From: Bacteroidetes bacterium UBA955
GTDB taxonomy: Bacteria > Bacteroidota > Bacteroidia > NS11-12g > UBA955
Assembly: GCA_002293105.1 (NCBI GenBank)
Contig: DBCP01000050.1
Coordinates: forward strand, 1-6,098
Direction: 5' to 3'
Length of the DNA stretch: 6,098 nt
Position 1 is the first letter of the stretch, and each line of letters opens with the position of its first letter. Both the position numbers and the translations under genes were made by a program. Below the pieces are notes generated by a model. The model worked only from the letters and a program-made list of their open reading frames with translations. It was not told where the DNA came from and ran no database searches. Of this stretch, positions 1 to 6,098 are shown piece after piece.

Positions 1-359
1 CGGGCTTTGGAAATATCATATATTCTCTGTGCAAAGGCATGTCGGTAAGAAGAATCTCCTGAACGATATGTGGTATCAAACATCAACATATTCACCAATC
101 GCTGTCGACAAGAATCATGCAATTCAGCCAATTTTAATTGATTTGTAAAAGAAATACGCTCGGTTTCGGTGGCTTCTCTACCCAAAAGGTCGATAAACAT
201 TCGCTGCACATAATTCTCAACCCTAAGGGTAGAAACTCCCTTGTAGTTCGGGGGTTGGTTGTTTTTTACCGCGATATTTTCTGTTTCCGTGCACCCAGCC
301 AAAAACAGGTGGAACACGCCCAAATACAGAAGCCGCTTCGTGAGTTTGAAAATGTCCAT
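1..359 (-). CDS. Putative lipoprotein of unknown function (N-terminal part, truncated by window edge)
   Basis: Reading the minus strand from the ATG at 359-357 gives 119 codons open to the window edge, so only the N-terminus is present. The protein begins with a lipoprotein signal peptide: a basic n-region (K5, K8, R9), a hydrophobic stretch at residues 10-20, and the lipobox LAGC with the lipidated cysteine at residue 23. It should therefore be a membrane-anchored lipoprotein, in the periplasm or at the outer membrane. After a short polar linker, residues 46-68 contain YVQRMFIDLLGREATETER. This resembles the 'R-x-x-x-DLLGR-x-x-T-x-x-E' helix found in DUF1549-like and related surface-protein families; that link is from memory and weak. 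The next in-frame Met (residue 54) would remove the signal peptide, so the chosen start is firm. The gene is divergent from hmgA. The catalytic or binding function cannot be stated. Confidence 0.82.
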   Translation of the reverse strand, partial: MDIFKLTKRLLYLGVFHLFLAGCTETENIAVKNNQPPNYKGVSTLRVENYVQRMFIDLLGREATETERISFTNQLKLAELHDSCRQRLVNMLMFDTTYRSGDSSYRHAFAQRIYDISKA

Positions 360-363
360 ATCT

Positions 364-395
364 CAAATGTACTTGTTCACAATTGGGATTGCAAG
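364..395 (-). promoter_or_regulatory. Bacteroidota-type promoter of the lipoprotein gene
   Basis: On the minus strand, TACATTTG (371-364) matches the Bacteroidota -7 consensus TAnnTTTG at every fixed position. CTTG (395-392), close to the -33 element TTTG, lies 20 nt upstream of it. The -7 box ends only 4 nt before the ATG at 359, so transcription probably starts at or within a few bases of the start codon. There is no room for a Shine-Dalgarno sequence. Confidence 0.6.
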
Positions 396-411
396 TTTAT
401 GACATCCGTCA

Positions 412-443
412 TTTTCAGTTGACGATAAAATCATGTAGTTTCG
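412..443 (+). promoter_or_regulatory. Possible promoter of hmgA
   Basis: TAGTTTCG (436-443) differs from the Bacteroidota -7 consensus TAnnTTTG at one fixed base. A T-run (TTTT, 412-415) sits 20 nt upstream in the place of the -33 element. Transcription would start near 448-450 and leave a leader of about 15 nt before the ATG at 465. The leader is A/T-rich and has no Shine-Dalgarno sequence. The -33 match is poor, so this is tentative. Confidence 0.3.
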
Positions 444-464
444 CATTCAAAGATTTTCAACAAT

Positions 465-1622
465 ATGGCATTTTATCATAGGTCTGGATCCGTTCCCGCA
501 AAACGACATACACAATTTCGCAAACCTGATGGAACCTTATACTCAGAGGAGTTAGTGAGCACCGAAGGGTTTAGCAGCTTATACTCTTTAATATACCATT
601 GCCACCCACCCACATTGGTAAAGAATATCGAGGAACCATACAGTGTAGAGCCCAAAATTGCCAAGGAGAAGAACATGCAGCATCGCAGTTTTTTAACTTT
701 CAAAACCAAGCCAGAATCGGATTACATCAAGAGCCGCAAGACCCTGTTAATGAACAGTGATGTGATGATGGGCTCTGCTGCGCCGACGCAAGGATTTTCA
801 GATTATTTCTACAAGAATTCAGACGCCGATGAAGTCTTGTTCATCCATGAAGGATCAGGGGTGTTGAAAACCATTTACGGCAATATCCCCTTTGAATACG
901 GTGATTATCTGGTTATCCCAAGAGGCACAATATATCAATTGCATTTTAACGATAAAGACAATCGGATCTTCTTTGTAGAAAGTCCTACACCCATTCATCC
1001 GCCCAAGCGTTATCAAAATTCGGTAGGACAGTTAATGGAGCATTCCCCTTATTGCGAACGTGACATAAAGTTGCCCGAAAACTTGGAAACCCATGATGAG
1101 ATAGGGGAGTTCAAAGTACTAATTAAAAAACAAGGTTTAATATATCCATATACCTACGCCACACACCCCTTTGATGCTATTGGTTGGGATGGTTATTTGT
1201 ATCCTTATGGATTTAGTATTCACAACTTCGAGCCGATTACTGGACGATTGCATATGCCGCCTCCGATTCACCAAACCTTTGAAGGACGGAATTTTGTGAT
1301 TTGTAGCTTTGTTCCTCGAATGTACGACTACCATCCACTGAGCGTTCCTGCGCCTTACAATCATTCAAACATCGATTCAGATGAGATTTTGTATTATGTT
1401 GATGGCGACTTTATGAGCCGCAAACACGTTGAGCGGGGTATGATTAGTTTGCATCCCAAAGGGATTCCGCACGGTCCACACCCTGGTACTGTTGAAAAAA
1501 GTTTGGGTAAATTGGAAACCAAAGAGCTCGCAGTTATGATCGACCCATTCTATCCTTTGATGATTACCACCGACGCGATGGAAATGGAAGATCCTGACTA
1601 TTGGAAATCTTGGGTAGAATGA
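465..1622 (+). CDS. hmgA: Homogentisate 1,2-dioxygenase
   Basis: This non-heme Fe(II) enzyme opens the ring of homogentisate with O2 to give maleylacetoacetate, a cytoplasmic step in tyrosine and phenylalanine catabolism. The 385-residue product matches the family along its length. The N-terminus has the typical KRHTQFRKPDG (residues 13-23) and YSEELVSTEGF stretches. The first cupin region holds DEVLFIHEGSG (122-132) and GDYLVIPRGT (146-155). The C-terminal cupin holds PPPIHQTFEGRNF (265-277), PYNHSNIDSDE (297-307) and LHPKGIPHGPHPG (329-341). By analogy with human HGD (His335, Glu341, His371), the iron ligands should be H300, E307 and H336. It is shorter than human (445) or Pseudomonas (about 433) enzymes, as I recall for Bacteroidota forms. 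The ATG at 465 begins with the expected N-terminus; no Shine-Dalgarno is present. The secreted-protein gene follows 16 bp downstream; no hppD or fahA lies within this window. Confidence 0.95.
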   Translation: MAFYHRSGSVPAKRHTQFRKPDGTLYSEELVSTEGFSSLYSLIYHCHPPTLVKNIEEPYSVEPKIAKEKNMQHRSFLTFKTKPESDYIKSRKTLLMNSDVMMGSAAPTQGFSDYFYKNSDADEVLFIHEGSGVLKTIYGNIPFEYGDYLVIPRGTIYQLHFNDKDNRIFFVESPTPIHPPKRYQNSVGQLMEHSPYCERDIKLPENLETHDEIGEFKVLIKKQGLIYPYTYATHPFDAIGWDGYLYPYGFSIHNFEPITGRLHMPPPIHQTFEGRNFVICSFVPRMYDYHPLSVPAPYNHSNIDSDEILYYVDGDFMSRKHVERGMISLHPKGIPHGPHPGTVEKSLGKLETKELAVMIDPFYPLMITTDAMEMEDPDYWKSWVE

Positions 1623-1631
1623 TGAACTTTG
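1601..1631 (+). promoter_or_regulatory. Possible internal promoter for the T9SS cargo gene
   Basis: Within the last codons of hmgA, TTG (1601-1603) is followed after 20 nt by GAACTTTG (1624-1631), which misses only the first base of TAnnTTTG. The box ends 7 nt before the ATG at 1639. The spacing equals that of the lipoprotein promoter, and any transcript would carry almost no leader. Such short motifs can arise by chance, so confidence is low. Confidence 0.3.
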
Positions 1632-1638
1632 GTCTTTT

Positions 1639-4600
1639 ATGGCCAGAATTCTCCTCCTAAGCATTGTTTTCTTTTTTCTTTCTCCATTACACGCACAATT
1701 CAGGCAGCCGCCGTATAACCGATTGGTGAAAAAAACAGAACGTCGTTTGGAACGCGTTGATAAGCGCATAGAATCGGCTAACCGACAGCAATACACAGTA
1801 AAATCGCCGTTGAGAAAATCCGCAGAAACCATTCGTGTGGAAAATCTCTTGAGCATGCCACAAACACCCGATCGCTATTGGCAGCAAGAATGGTTGGCCA
1901 CAATGAATCCTGCATTGGGGCGCCCTACACCAGAATTGCTTTTCGCGGAGATGTTGCAGCAGCAAAGTGTTTCTCTTGATCGCAGGGCGATGCCTGGAAC
2001 CACAAAAACAAGTTGGACATCTCGAGGACCTAATAATTTGGCAGGGAGAACACGAGCACTTGCCGTTGATCCAACGGTGACGTCAGGCAAAAAAGTATGG
2101 GCTGGCGCCGTAACAGGCGGTTTATGGTATAATAACGATATAACCAGTTCGAGCAGTCAATGGAATTTCGTATCTAGCCTTTGGAGTAACCTTACTGTAA
2201 CTTGTATTGCTTTTGATCCCAATACACCAGGCACCATGTATGTTGGTACAGGAGAGGGTTGGGGGTCTACTTCATCAAGCAGTCGGGGATTTGGTGTATT
2301 CAAGAGCATTGATTCTGGAAAAACATTCACCCAATTGGCTGCGACCAAGTCTTATTTTTTTATCAATGATATCGTAGTGCGCTCTGAGTCAGGCAAAAGC
2401 GTGGTTTATTGTGCAACAGACATGCAATATGTAAACGGTGCTTGGCATGGAACAACCACAGGTGGATTAATGAAAAGTACCAACGGCGGAATTTCATTTA
2501 CCAACGTTATGCCGAAGATTCCTGGGTACACCTTGTCGATGATACCTGCTGATTTAGAAATTGGAGCCGACAACCGCTTATGGGTTGGTTCGCGTCGAAA
2601 TTATGCCCAAACTGCCACGGATAAAGGAGGCGGTCGGGTACTGTATACCGATGATGGTGTGAATTTCACCACTGTGTACTCACATGCTGATAAAGCGGGC
2701 AGGGTAGAGCTTGCTTGTGCGCCGACTTCGGCAAATACGGTATATGCTATTTTTGAATCCAATGGAAAAGTAGATACCCTATTGCGAACCTTTAATAAAG
2801 GCACCACGTGGTCGGCCATGAAAAAACCCAAAGACGCTGATGCGGGTATTCCGGCAACAGATCCATCGCGTGGTCAGGCATGGTATGATTTGATTTTGGC
2901 TGTATCACCCAAGGATTCATCGGATGTGCTTTTTGGGGCTATTGATGTCTTTCTTTCTGAAAATTCCGGTGGTTCATTCATTCAAGTGGGAAAATGGAGT
3001 GATAATTCTGGGCTTGCCAACCTTTCTTGCTCCTATGTTCATGCCGATCAACACAACATTGTTTTCGTCCCCGGCTCCAATGCTTGTTTGATTGGGAATG
3101 ATGGGGGTGTATATTATTGTCCTGATATCTTGGACAACCTTTCGTATCAATCCGTAATCTATGAACGCAACAATGGATATATCGTTACGCAGTTTTATTG
3201 GGGCGATATCAGTCAAACAAAGTCCAAGAATTTGATGCTTGCAGGTGCCCAAGACAATGGTTCGCATCAGTTAAACACATCGGGATTAGTCAATAAGAAT
3301 ATGGTTTCTGGGGGCGATGGAGGTTATTGCTTCATCAGTCAAACGAACGACAACAAACAGGTGGTTAGCTACGTTTATAATCAGTTTTTTGCAACGTCTG
3401 ACAACTGGGCCAATGCAGCGAAGATTATCGACGACGCGACCACTGGAAAGTTCATTAATCCAGCAGCATGGGACGATGTGAATGGCGCTTTGATAACAGG
3501 AAAAGGGAAATGCACTCTGTATCGCAACAAATTGGGTACATCTGCTACATTGGCGAATACCGTAACGGTTAGCTCAACCACAGCAAATGGAGCACCCAGC
3601 GTGATTACGAGTAGTGTTAGTAGCACGGGAAAAGGACAACTGTATGTGGGAACCGATGTAGGAAAGGTATTTGTAACCACTGACATTGGTGCCTCGACAC
3701 CGGTTTGGTCCAATATTACGGGTACCATTAATGCTGGTAATATCAGCGATATATTCAGGTTAAGAAAATCCGATACTTTGTTTGTGACATTGAGTAACTA
3801 CGGTGCAAGTGTGAATATCTACATGAGTACAGATGCAGGCAAAACGTGGAAATCCAGGGATGGAAACATTGCCGATATGCCCATTTGGGGAATATTGCTA
3901 AACCCGAGAAAGCTTGGGGAGGCCATTATTGCCACAGAATTGGGGATTTATGGCACTTCGGATGTGTTTGCTGCATCCGTTGTTTGGGCACCCTACAACG
4001 ATGGAATGGGGGCGGTTAAAGTTGCGAATTTAAGATATCGCGATGCCGACCAAACCATCATGGCCACAACGCATGGGAGAGGGGTATTCACCTCAGACGC
4101 TTGGTCTAAAGCCAGCCCGATCGTAAAATTCGGCGTAAGCAAAGACACTGTGTGTTCCCAAGAAACGCTCACTTTCAAGGATTCTACATTGAATTCACCC
4201 ACTGCATGGAGCTGGAGTTTTTCACCACGGTCCGGAATCGTTTACCGCAATGGCACAGATTCTACAAAACAAAACCCAGTGGTTCAATTTACACGAGGTG
4301 GAACATATTCAGTGACCTTAACTGCGTCCAATGCAATTGGAGAAGATCAATTATCAAAAATCAATCGCATTTTTGTGATAGACTCAATACCATTAACAAT
4401 TTCAATCCAAACGAATCCGGCTGTAGTTTGTGTGAATGATACATTTTCATTGACTTCAACGGTTAATACCAATGGTAAAACCATCGTTGCAGCATATTCA
4501 TGGAAGAAAAACGGAACAACCCTGGCGAATACAAATGCCCATTTGCACGGATTAACACCGAACACTACCGATAAGTACCAATTGTTTGTACAATCCACCA

Positions 4601-5124
4601 CACGCTGTGTGACGCCGAATCCAGCACAAAGTGCAATAGTTTCGCCAAATACAAAAGGCATCAAAACGATTACTGTCAGTTGCAACATGGATACTTTGAA
4701 AGCAGTGCCATTGGGATCAGGTACCTACAATTGGTTTAAAAATGGCGTCAAAGTGGGTACTGGACAAAAGTTCAAACCCAGTGAAACAGGACTTTATCGT
4801 TGTGTATATGATGATAATGGCTGCAAAAGCGACAGCAGTGCGATTATTATATTGAAGTCAATCGGTGCCAGGAATTTAGCTGTAGAGGCGGTTAGTGTAT
4901 ACCCAAATCCAGCCAAGGGGCAATTTTCGATTCAAGGCCTGTCGGAATTGGGAGAAATTCGGATTTTCAATGCTGTGGGACAGTTAATGAAAGATATTCT
5001 TGTTGCCAATGGCCAAGCAACGCTGGATGTTGATATTCACGGATGGGTTGCCGGATTGTATTATGTTGAGTGTTACGATGTTTCTGGATCACAGATTGAC
5101 AAACAGATTCTCGTCGTTGAGTAA
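1639..5124 (+). CDS. Secreted beta-propeller/PKD protein with T9SS type A sorting domain
   Basis: Residues 1-19 form a Sec signal peptide with a hydrophobic core and a likely cut after LHA (17-19). Residues 21-66 are strongly basic and helix-prone. Residues about 125-822 look like a sortilin/sialidase-type beta-propeller, with Asp-box-like turns at 223-230 (SIDSGKTF), 280-287 (STNGGISF), 336-343 (YTDDGVNF), 384-391 (TFNKGTTW), 440-447 (SENSGGSF) and 730-737 (STDAGKTW). GAQDNGS (536-542), GGDGGY (558-563) and THGRGVF (811-817) also recur in Bacteroidota propellers of this kind. A PKD-like domain (about 831-913) has WSWSF and a GGTYSVTLTASNAIG strand. Two Ig-like, cysteine-containing segments follow (about 918-1003 and 1008-1073). 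The C-terminus (about 1084-1161; VYPNPA, NAVGQLM, GLYYVE) is a type A T9SS sorting domain, so the protein should be exported across the outer membrane and anchored or released. I see no catalytic motif. The ligand is unknown; adhesion or glycan binding is only a guess. The start has no Shine-Dalgarno. Confidence 0.9.
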   Translation: MARILLLSIVFFFLSPLHAQFRQPPYNRLVKKTERRLERVDKRIESANRQQYTVKSPLRKSAETIRVENLLSMPQTPDRYWQQEWLATMNPALGRPTPELLFAEMLQQQSVSLDRRAMPGTTKTSWTSRGPNNLAGRTRALAVDPTVTSGKKVWAGAVTGGLWYNNDITSSSSQWNFVSSLWSNLTVTCIAFDPNTPGTMYVGTGEGWGSTSSSSRGFGVFKSIDSGKTFTQLAATKSYFFINDIVVRSESGKSVVYCATDMQYVNGAWHGTTTGGLMKSTNGGISFTNVMPKIPGYTLSMIPADLEIGADNRLWVGSRRNYAQTATDKGGGRVLYTDDGVNFTTVYSHADKAGRVELACAPTSANTVYAIFESNGKVDTLLRTFNKGTTWSAMKKPKDADAGIPATDPSRGQAWYDLILAVSPKDSSDVLFGAIDVFLSENSGGSFIQVGKWSDNSGLANLSCSYVHADQHNIVFVPGSNACLIGNDGGVYYCPDILDNLSYQSVIYERNNGYIVTQFYWGDISQTKSKNLMLAGAQDNGSHQLNTSGLVNKNMVSGGDGGYCFISQTNDNKQVVSYVYNQFFATSDNWANAAKIIDDATTGKFINPAAWDDVNGALITGKGKCTLYRNKLGTSATLANTVTVSSTTANGAPSVITSSVSSTGKGQLYVGTDVGKVFVTTDIGASTPVWSNITGTINAGNISDIFRLRKSDTLFVTLSNYGASVNIYMSTDAGKTWKSRDGNIADMPIWGILLNPRKLGEAIIATELGIYGTSDVFAASVVWAPYNDGMGAVKVANLRYRDADQTIMATTHGRGVFTSDAWSKASPIVKFGVSKDTVCSQETLTFKDSTLNSPTAWSWSFSPRSGIVYRNGTDSTKQNPVVQFTRGGTYSVTLTASNAIGEDQLSKINRIFVIDSIPLTISIQTNPAVVCVNDTFSLTSTVNTNGKTIVAAYSWKKNGTTLANTNAHLHGLTPNTTDKYQLFVQSTTRCVTPNPAQSAIVSPNTKGIKTITVSCNMDTLKAVPLGSGTYNWFKNGVKVGTGQKFKPSETGLYRCVYDDNGCKSDSSAIIILKSIGARNLAVEAVSVYPNPAKGQFSIQGLSELGEIRIFNAVGQLMKDILVANGQATLDVDIHGWVAGLYYVECYDVSGSQIDKQILVVE

Positions 5125-5144
5125 TTACAATGTTTAAGAATTCA

Positions 5145-5166
5145 GCCTAATGATTAGGCGTTTCTT
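5145..5166 (+). terminator. Terminator hairpin after the T9SS cargo gene
   Basis: A perfect 6-bp stem (GCCTAA, 5145-5150; TTAGGC, 5154-5159) closes a TGA loop and is followed by GTTTCTT. It begins 20 bp after the TAA stop. The stem is short and the U-tract is interrupted, so it may be a weak terminator. Confidence 0.55.
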
Positions 5167-5218
5167 ATCATATGAATCTTTTGTTTCATAATTTACATTA
5201 TGTTAAATTGAAGGAAGC

Positions 5219-5245
5219 AATAAAAGTCGGATCGCTCCGACTCTT
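5219..5245 (-). terminator. Rho-independent terminator of the TPR gene
   Basis: On the minus strand, AGTCGGA (5242-5236) pairs perfectly with TCCGACT (5231-5225) around a GCGA loop, which fits the stable GNRA tetraloop class. The stem is followed by a T-rich run (TTTTATT, 5225-5219). Outer A-U and G-U pairs can lengthen the stem to about 10 bp. It starts about 20 bp after the stop of the TPR gene. On the plus strand the hairpin has no good T-tract, so it is assigned to the minus strand. Confidence 0.8.
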
Positions 5246-5263
5246 ACTGTAAAAATAAAACGA

Positions 5264-6098
5264 TTATTCCATTCCTTTAATCAACGACGCGTACTTTTCA
5301 GCACCGGCCGTATCTCCTATCTCGAGACAAGCCGACTTCAACGCTTTACAAATATTAATCTGATCAGTTGTTGAATAATCCACATTGTCCAAGGCTCTTT
5401 CCAAATATTTCTTGGCGTCAGTAAACAACATTTTCAATTCTTCATCCACCAATTTCTTTTTGGCACCAACCGCAGCACTCCGTTTGTCGTAAAGCTTGCG
5501 ACTCTCGTATTTCATTAAGGATAAGCCCAAGTTAAAATTGGCATCATAATTAAATTCGTCCATCTCAACTGCTTTGCGATAATCTGCAATCGCTGCGTCA
5601 TATTTCGCCTGGTTTTCGTTCAAATATGCACGTGTGTAGTACAATCGGCTGTTGGGTTCAATGCCAATTTGACGATCAACATCGGCATACAAGCGTTGTT
5701 CTTGTTTAATTCCAACAAAGAAGTTTACCAAAACCTGGAACATCCCATCGCTGTTATTCGAAGCAACCAGCGCCGTACGGATACAATTTTCGGCTTTTAC
5801 AGTATCTCCGTTGGTCAAATAGGCCTTCGACAACCCTTCTACAATGGCAGGAACCGTATTTCCATTGTCTACCAATCCTTGAAGAATCGCAATTTTCTGT
5901 GATTTGTCGCTGTGTAACGTTGCTACCTGCGCATAGGTTTCTGTCAAACTCGCTTTGGTGATTTTGTTGTTTGCCAAGTTATTTGACATCGCCGTATCCA
6001 AATATCCATACATTGAAATCAATTCAGCGTAGTAAATACAGAGCGTATCATAACTTTTAGTGGCAAAAAACGAGATGGCTTCGTTGTAGCCTGCTGCA
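5264..6098 (-). CDS. Tetratricopeptide-repeat protein (C-terminal part, start beyond window edge)
   Basis: The minus-strand frame is open from the window edge (first full codon at 6097-6095) to the stop at 5266-5264, giving 277 residues and no N-terminus. The sequence is alpha-helical with TPR-like helix pairs. The clearest is at residues 152-183, with YTRAYLNENQAKYDAAIADYRKA in its core, followed by a partner starting at NYDANFNLGLSL. Further repeat-like segments are at 83-115 (GLSKAYLTNGDTVKAENCI) and 247-275 (ALKSACLEIGDTAGAEKYA). A charged, Lys-rich insertion (about 198-225) separates two of the repeats. TPR arrays act as protein-protein scaffolds; the partner and cellular location cannot be read here because the N-terminus, where any signal peptide would be, is missing. 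A TTG at 6022 could be read as a start, but the reading frame and repeat-like sequence continue upstream of it. The gene converges with the T9SS cargo gene and has its own terminator. Confidence 0.85.
   Translation of the reverse strand, partial: AAGYNEAISFFATKSYDTLCIYYAELISMYGYLDTAMSNNLANNKITKASLTETYAQVATLHSDKSQKIAILQGLVDNGNTVPAIVEGLSKAYLTNGDTVKAENCIRTALVASNNSDGMFQVLVNFFVGIKQEQRLYADVDRQIGIEPNSRLYYTRAYLNENQAKYDAAIADYRKAVEMDEFNYDANFNLGLSLMKYESRKLYDKRSAAVGAKKKLVDEELKMLFTDAKKYLERALDNVDYSTTDQINICKALKSACLEIGDTAGAEKYASLIKGME

Noticed and set aside
138..422. Plus-strand open frame of 94 codons
   Set aside because: It lies mostly antisense to the lipoprotein gene, which has a clear signal peptide, lipobox and promoter. 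The plus-strand translation has no recognisable features.
419..447. E. coli-like TTGACG -35 box before hmgA
   Set aside because: No TATAAT-like sequence occurs at 16-18 nt spacing, and sigma-70 of Bacteroidota uses a different consensus.
1377..1856. Minus-strand open frame of 159 codons across the hmgA/T9SS gene junction
   Set aside because: It is the reverse shadow of two well-supported genes, spans their junction and shows no domain or signal.
4152..4439. Plus-strand open frame in another phase within the PKD region
   Set aside because: The main frame continues uninterrupted through a coherent PKD domain; this frame has no protein-like features, and no frameshift is needed.
5187..5202. 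AT-rich inverted repeat CATAAT-TTAC-ATTATG between the two terminators
   Set aside because: The stem is only 6 bp and almost all A-T in an AT-rich spacer, and an overlapping alternative hairpin is equally possible. There is no adjacent gene start that it could regulate.
6020..6022. TTG as start codon of the TPR gene
   Set aside because: The frame stays open upstream to the window edge with helical, repeat-like sequence (25 more residues), so this is an internal Leu codon.

Overview
The window most likely comes from a Bacteroidota chromosome. The evidence is a C-terminal type IX secretion (T9SS) sorting domain on a large secreted protein, a short form of homogentisate 1,2-dioxygenase, start codons without Shine-Dalgarno sequences, and -7 boxes resembling the Bacteroidota TAnnTTTG consensus. 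Genus or family cannot be fixed from this sequence. No mobile element, CRISPR array, tRNA or rRNA is visible.

Layout. (1) 1-359, minus strand: the first 119 residues of a lipoprotein of unknown function, whose C-terminus lies beyond the left edge. (2) 360-464: a 105-bp divergent intergenic region with a well-formed minus-strand promoter and a weaker plus-strand one. (3) 465-1622, plus: complete hmgA, homogentisate 1,2-dioxygenase of tyrosine/phenylalanine catabolism. (4) 1639-5124, plus: a 1161-residue secreted protein starting 16 bp after hmgA, with a signal peptide, an Asp-box (sortilin/sialidase-like) beta-propeller, a PKD domain, two cysteine-containing Ig-like segments and a type A T9SS sorting domain. 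(5) 5125-5263: a convergent intergenic region with one terminator hairpin per strand. (6) 5264-6098, minus: the C-terminal 277 residues of a TPR-repeat protein, whose start lies beyond the right edge.

The genes do not form an obvious pathway. HmgA is a cytoplasmic catabolic enzyme, while its tightly linked downstream neighbour is exported and probably surface-attached or released. They may share a transcript, although a candidate promoter in the 3' end of hmgA could make the secreted gene independent. No wholly new system is evident. The points most worth checking are the apparently leaderless start of the lipoprotein gene, the similar promoter-to-start arrangement before the secreted gene, and the unexplained pairing of hmgA with a T9SS cargo protein.
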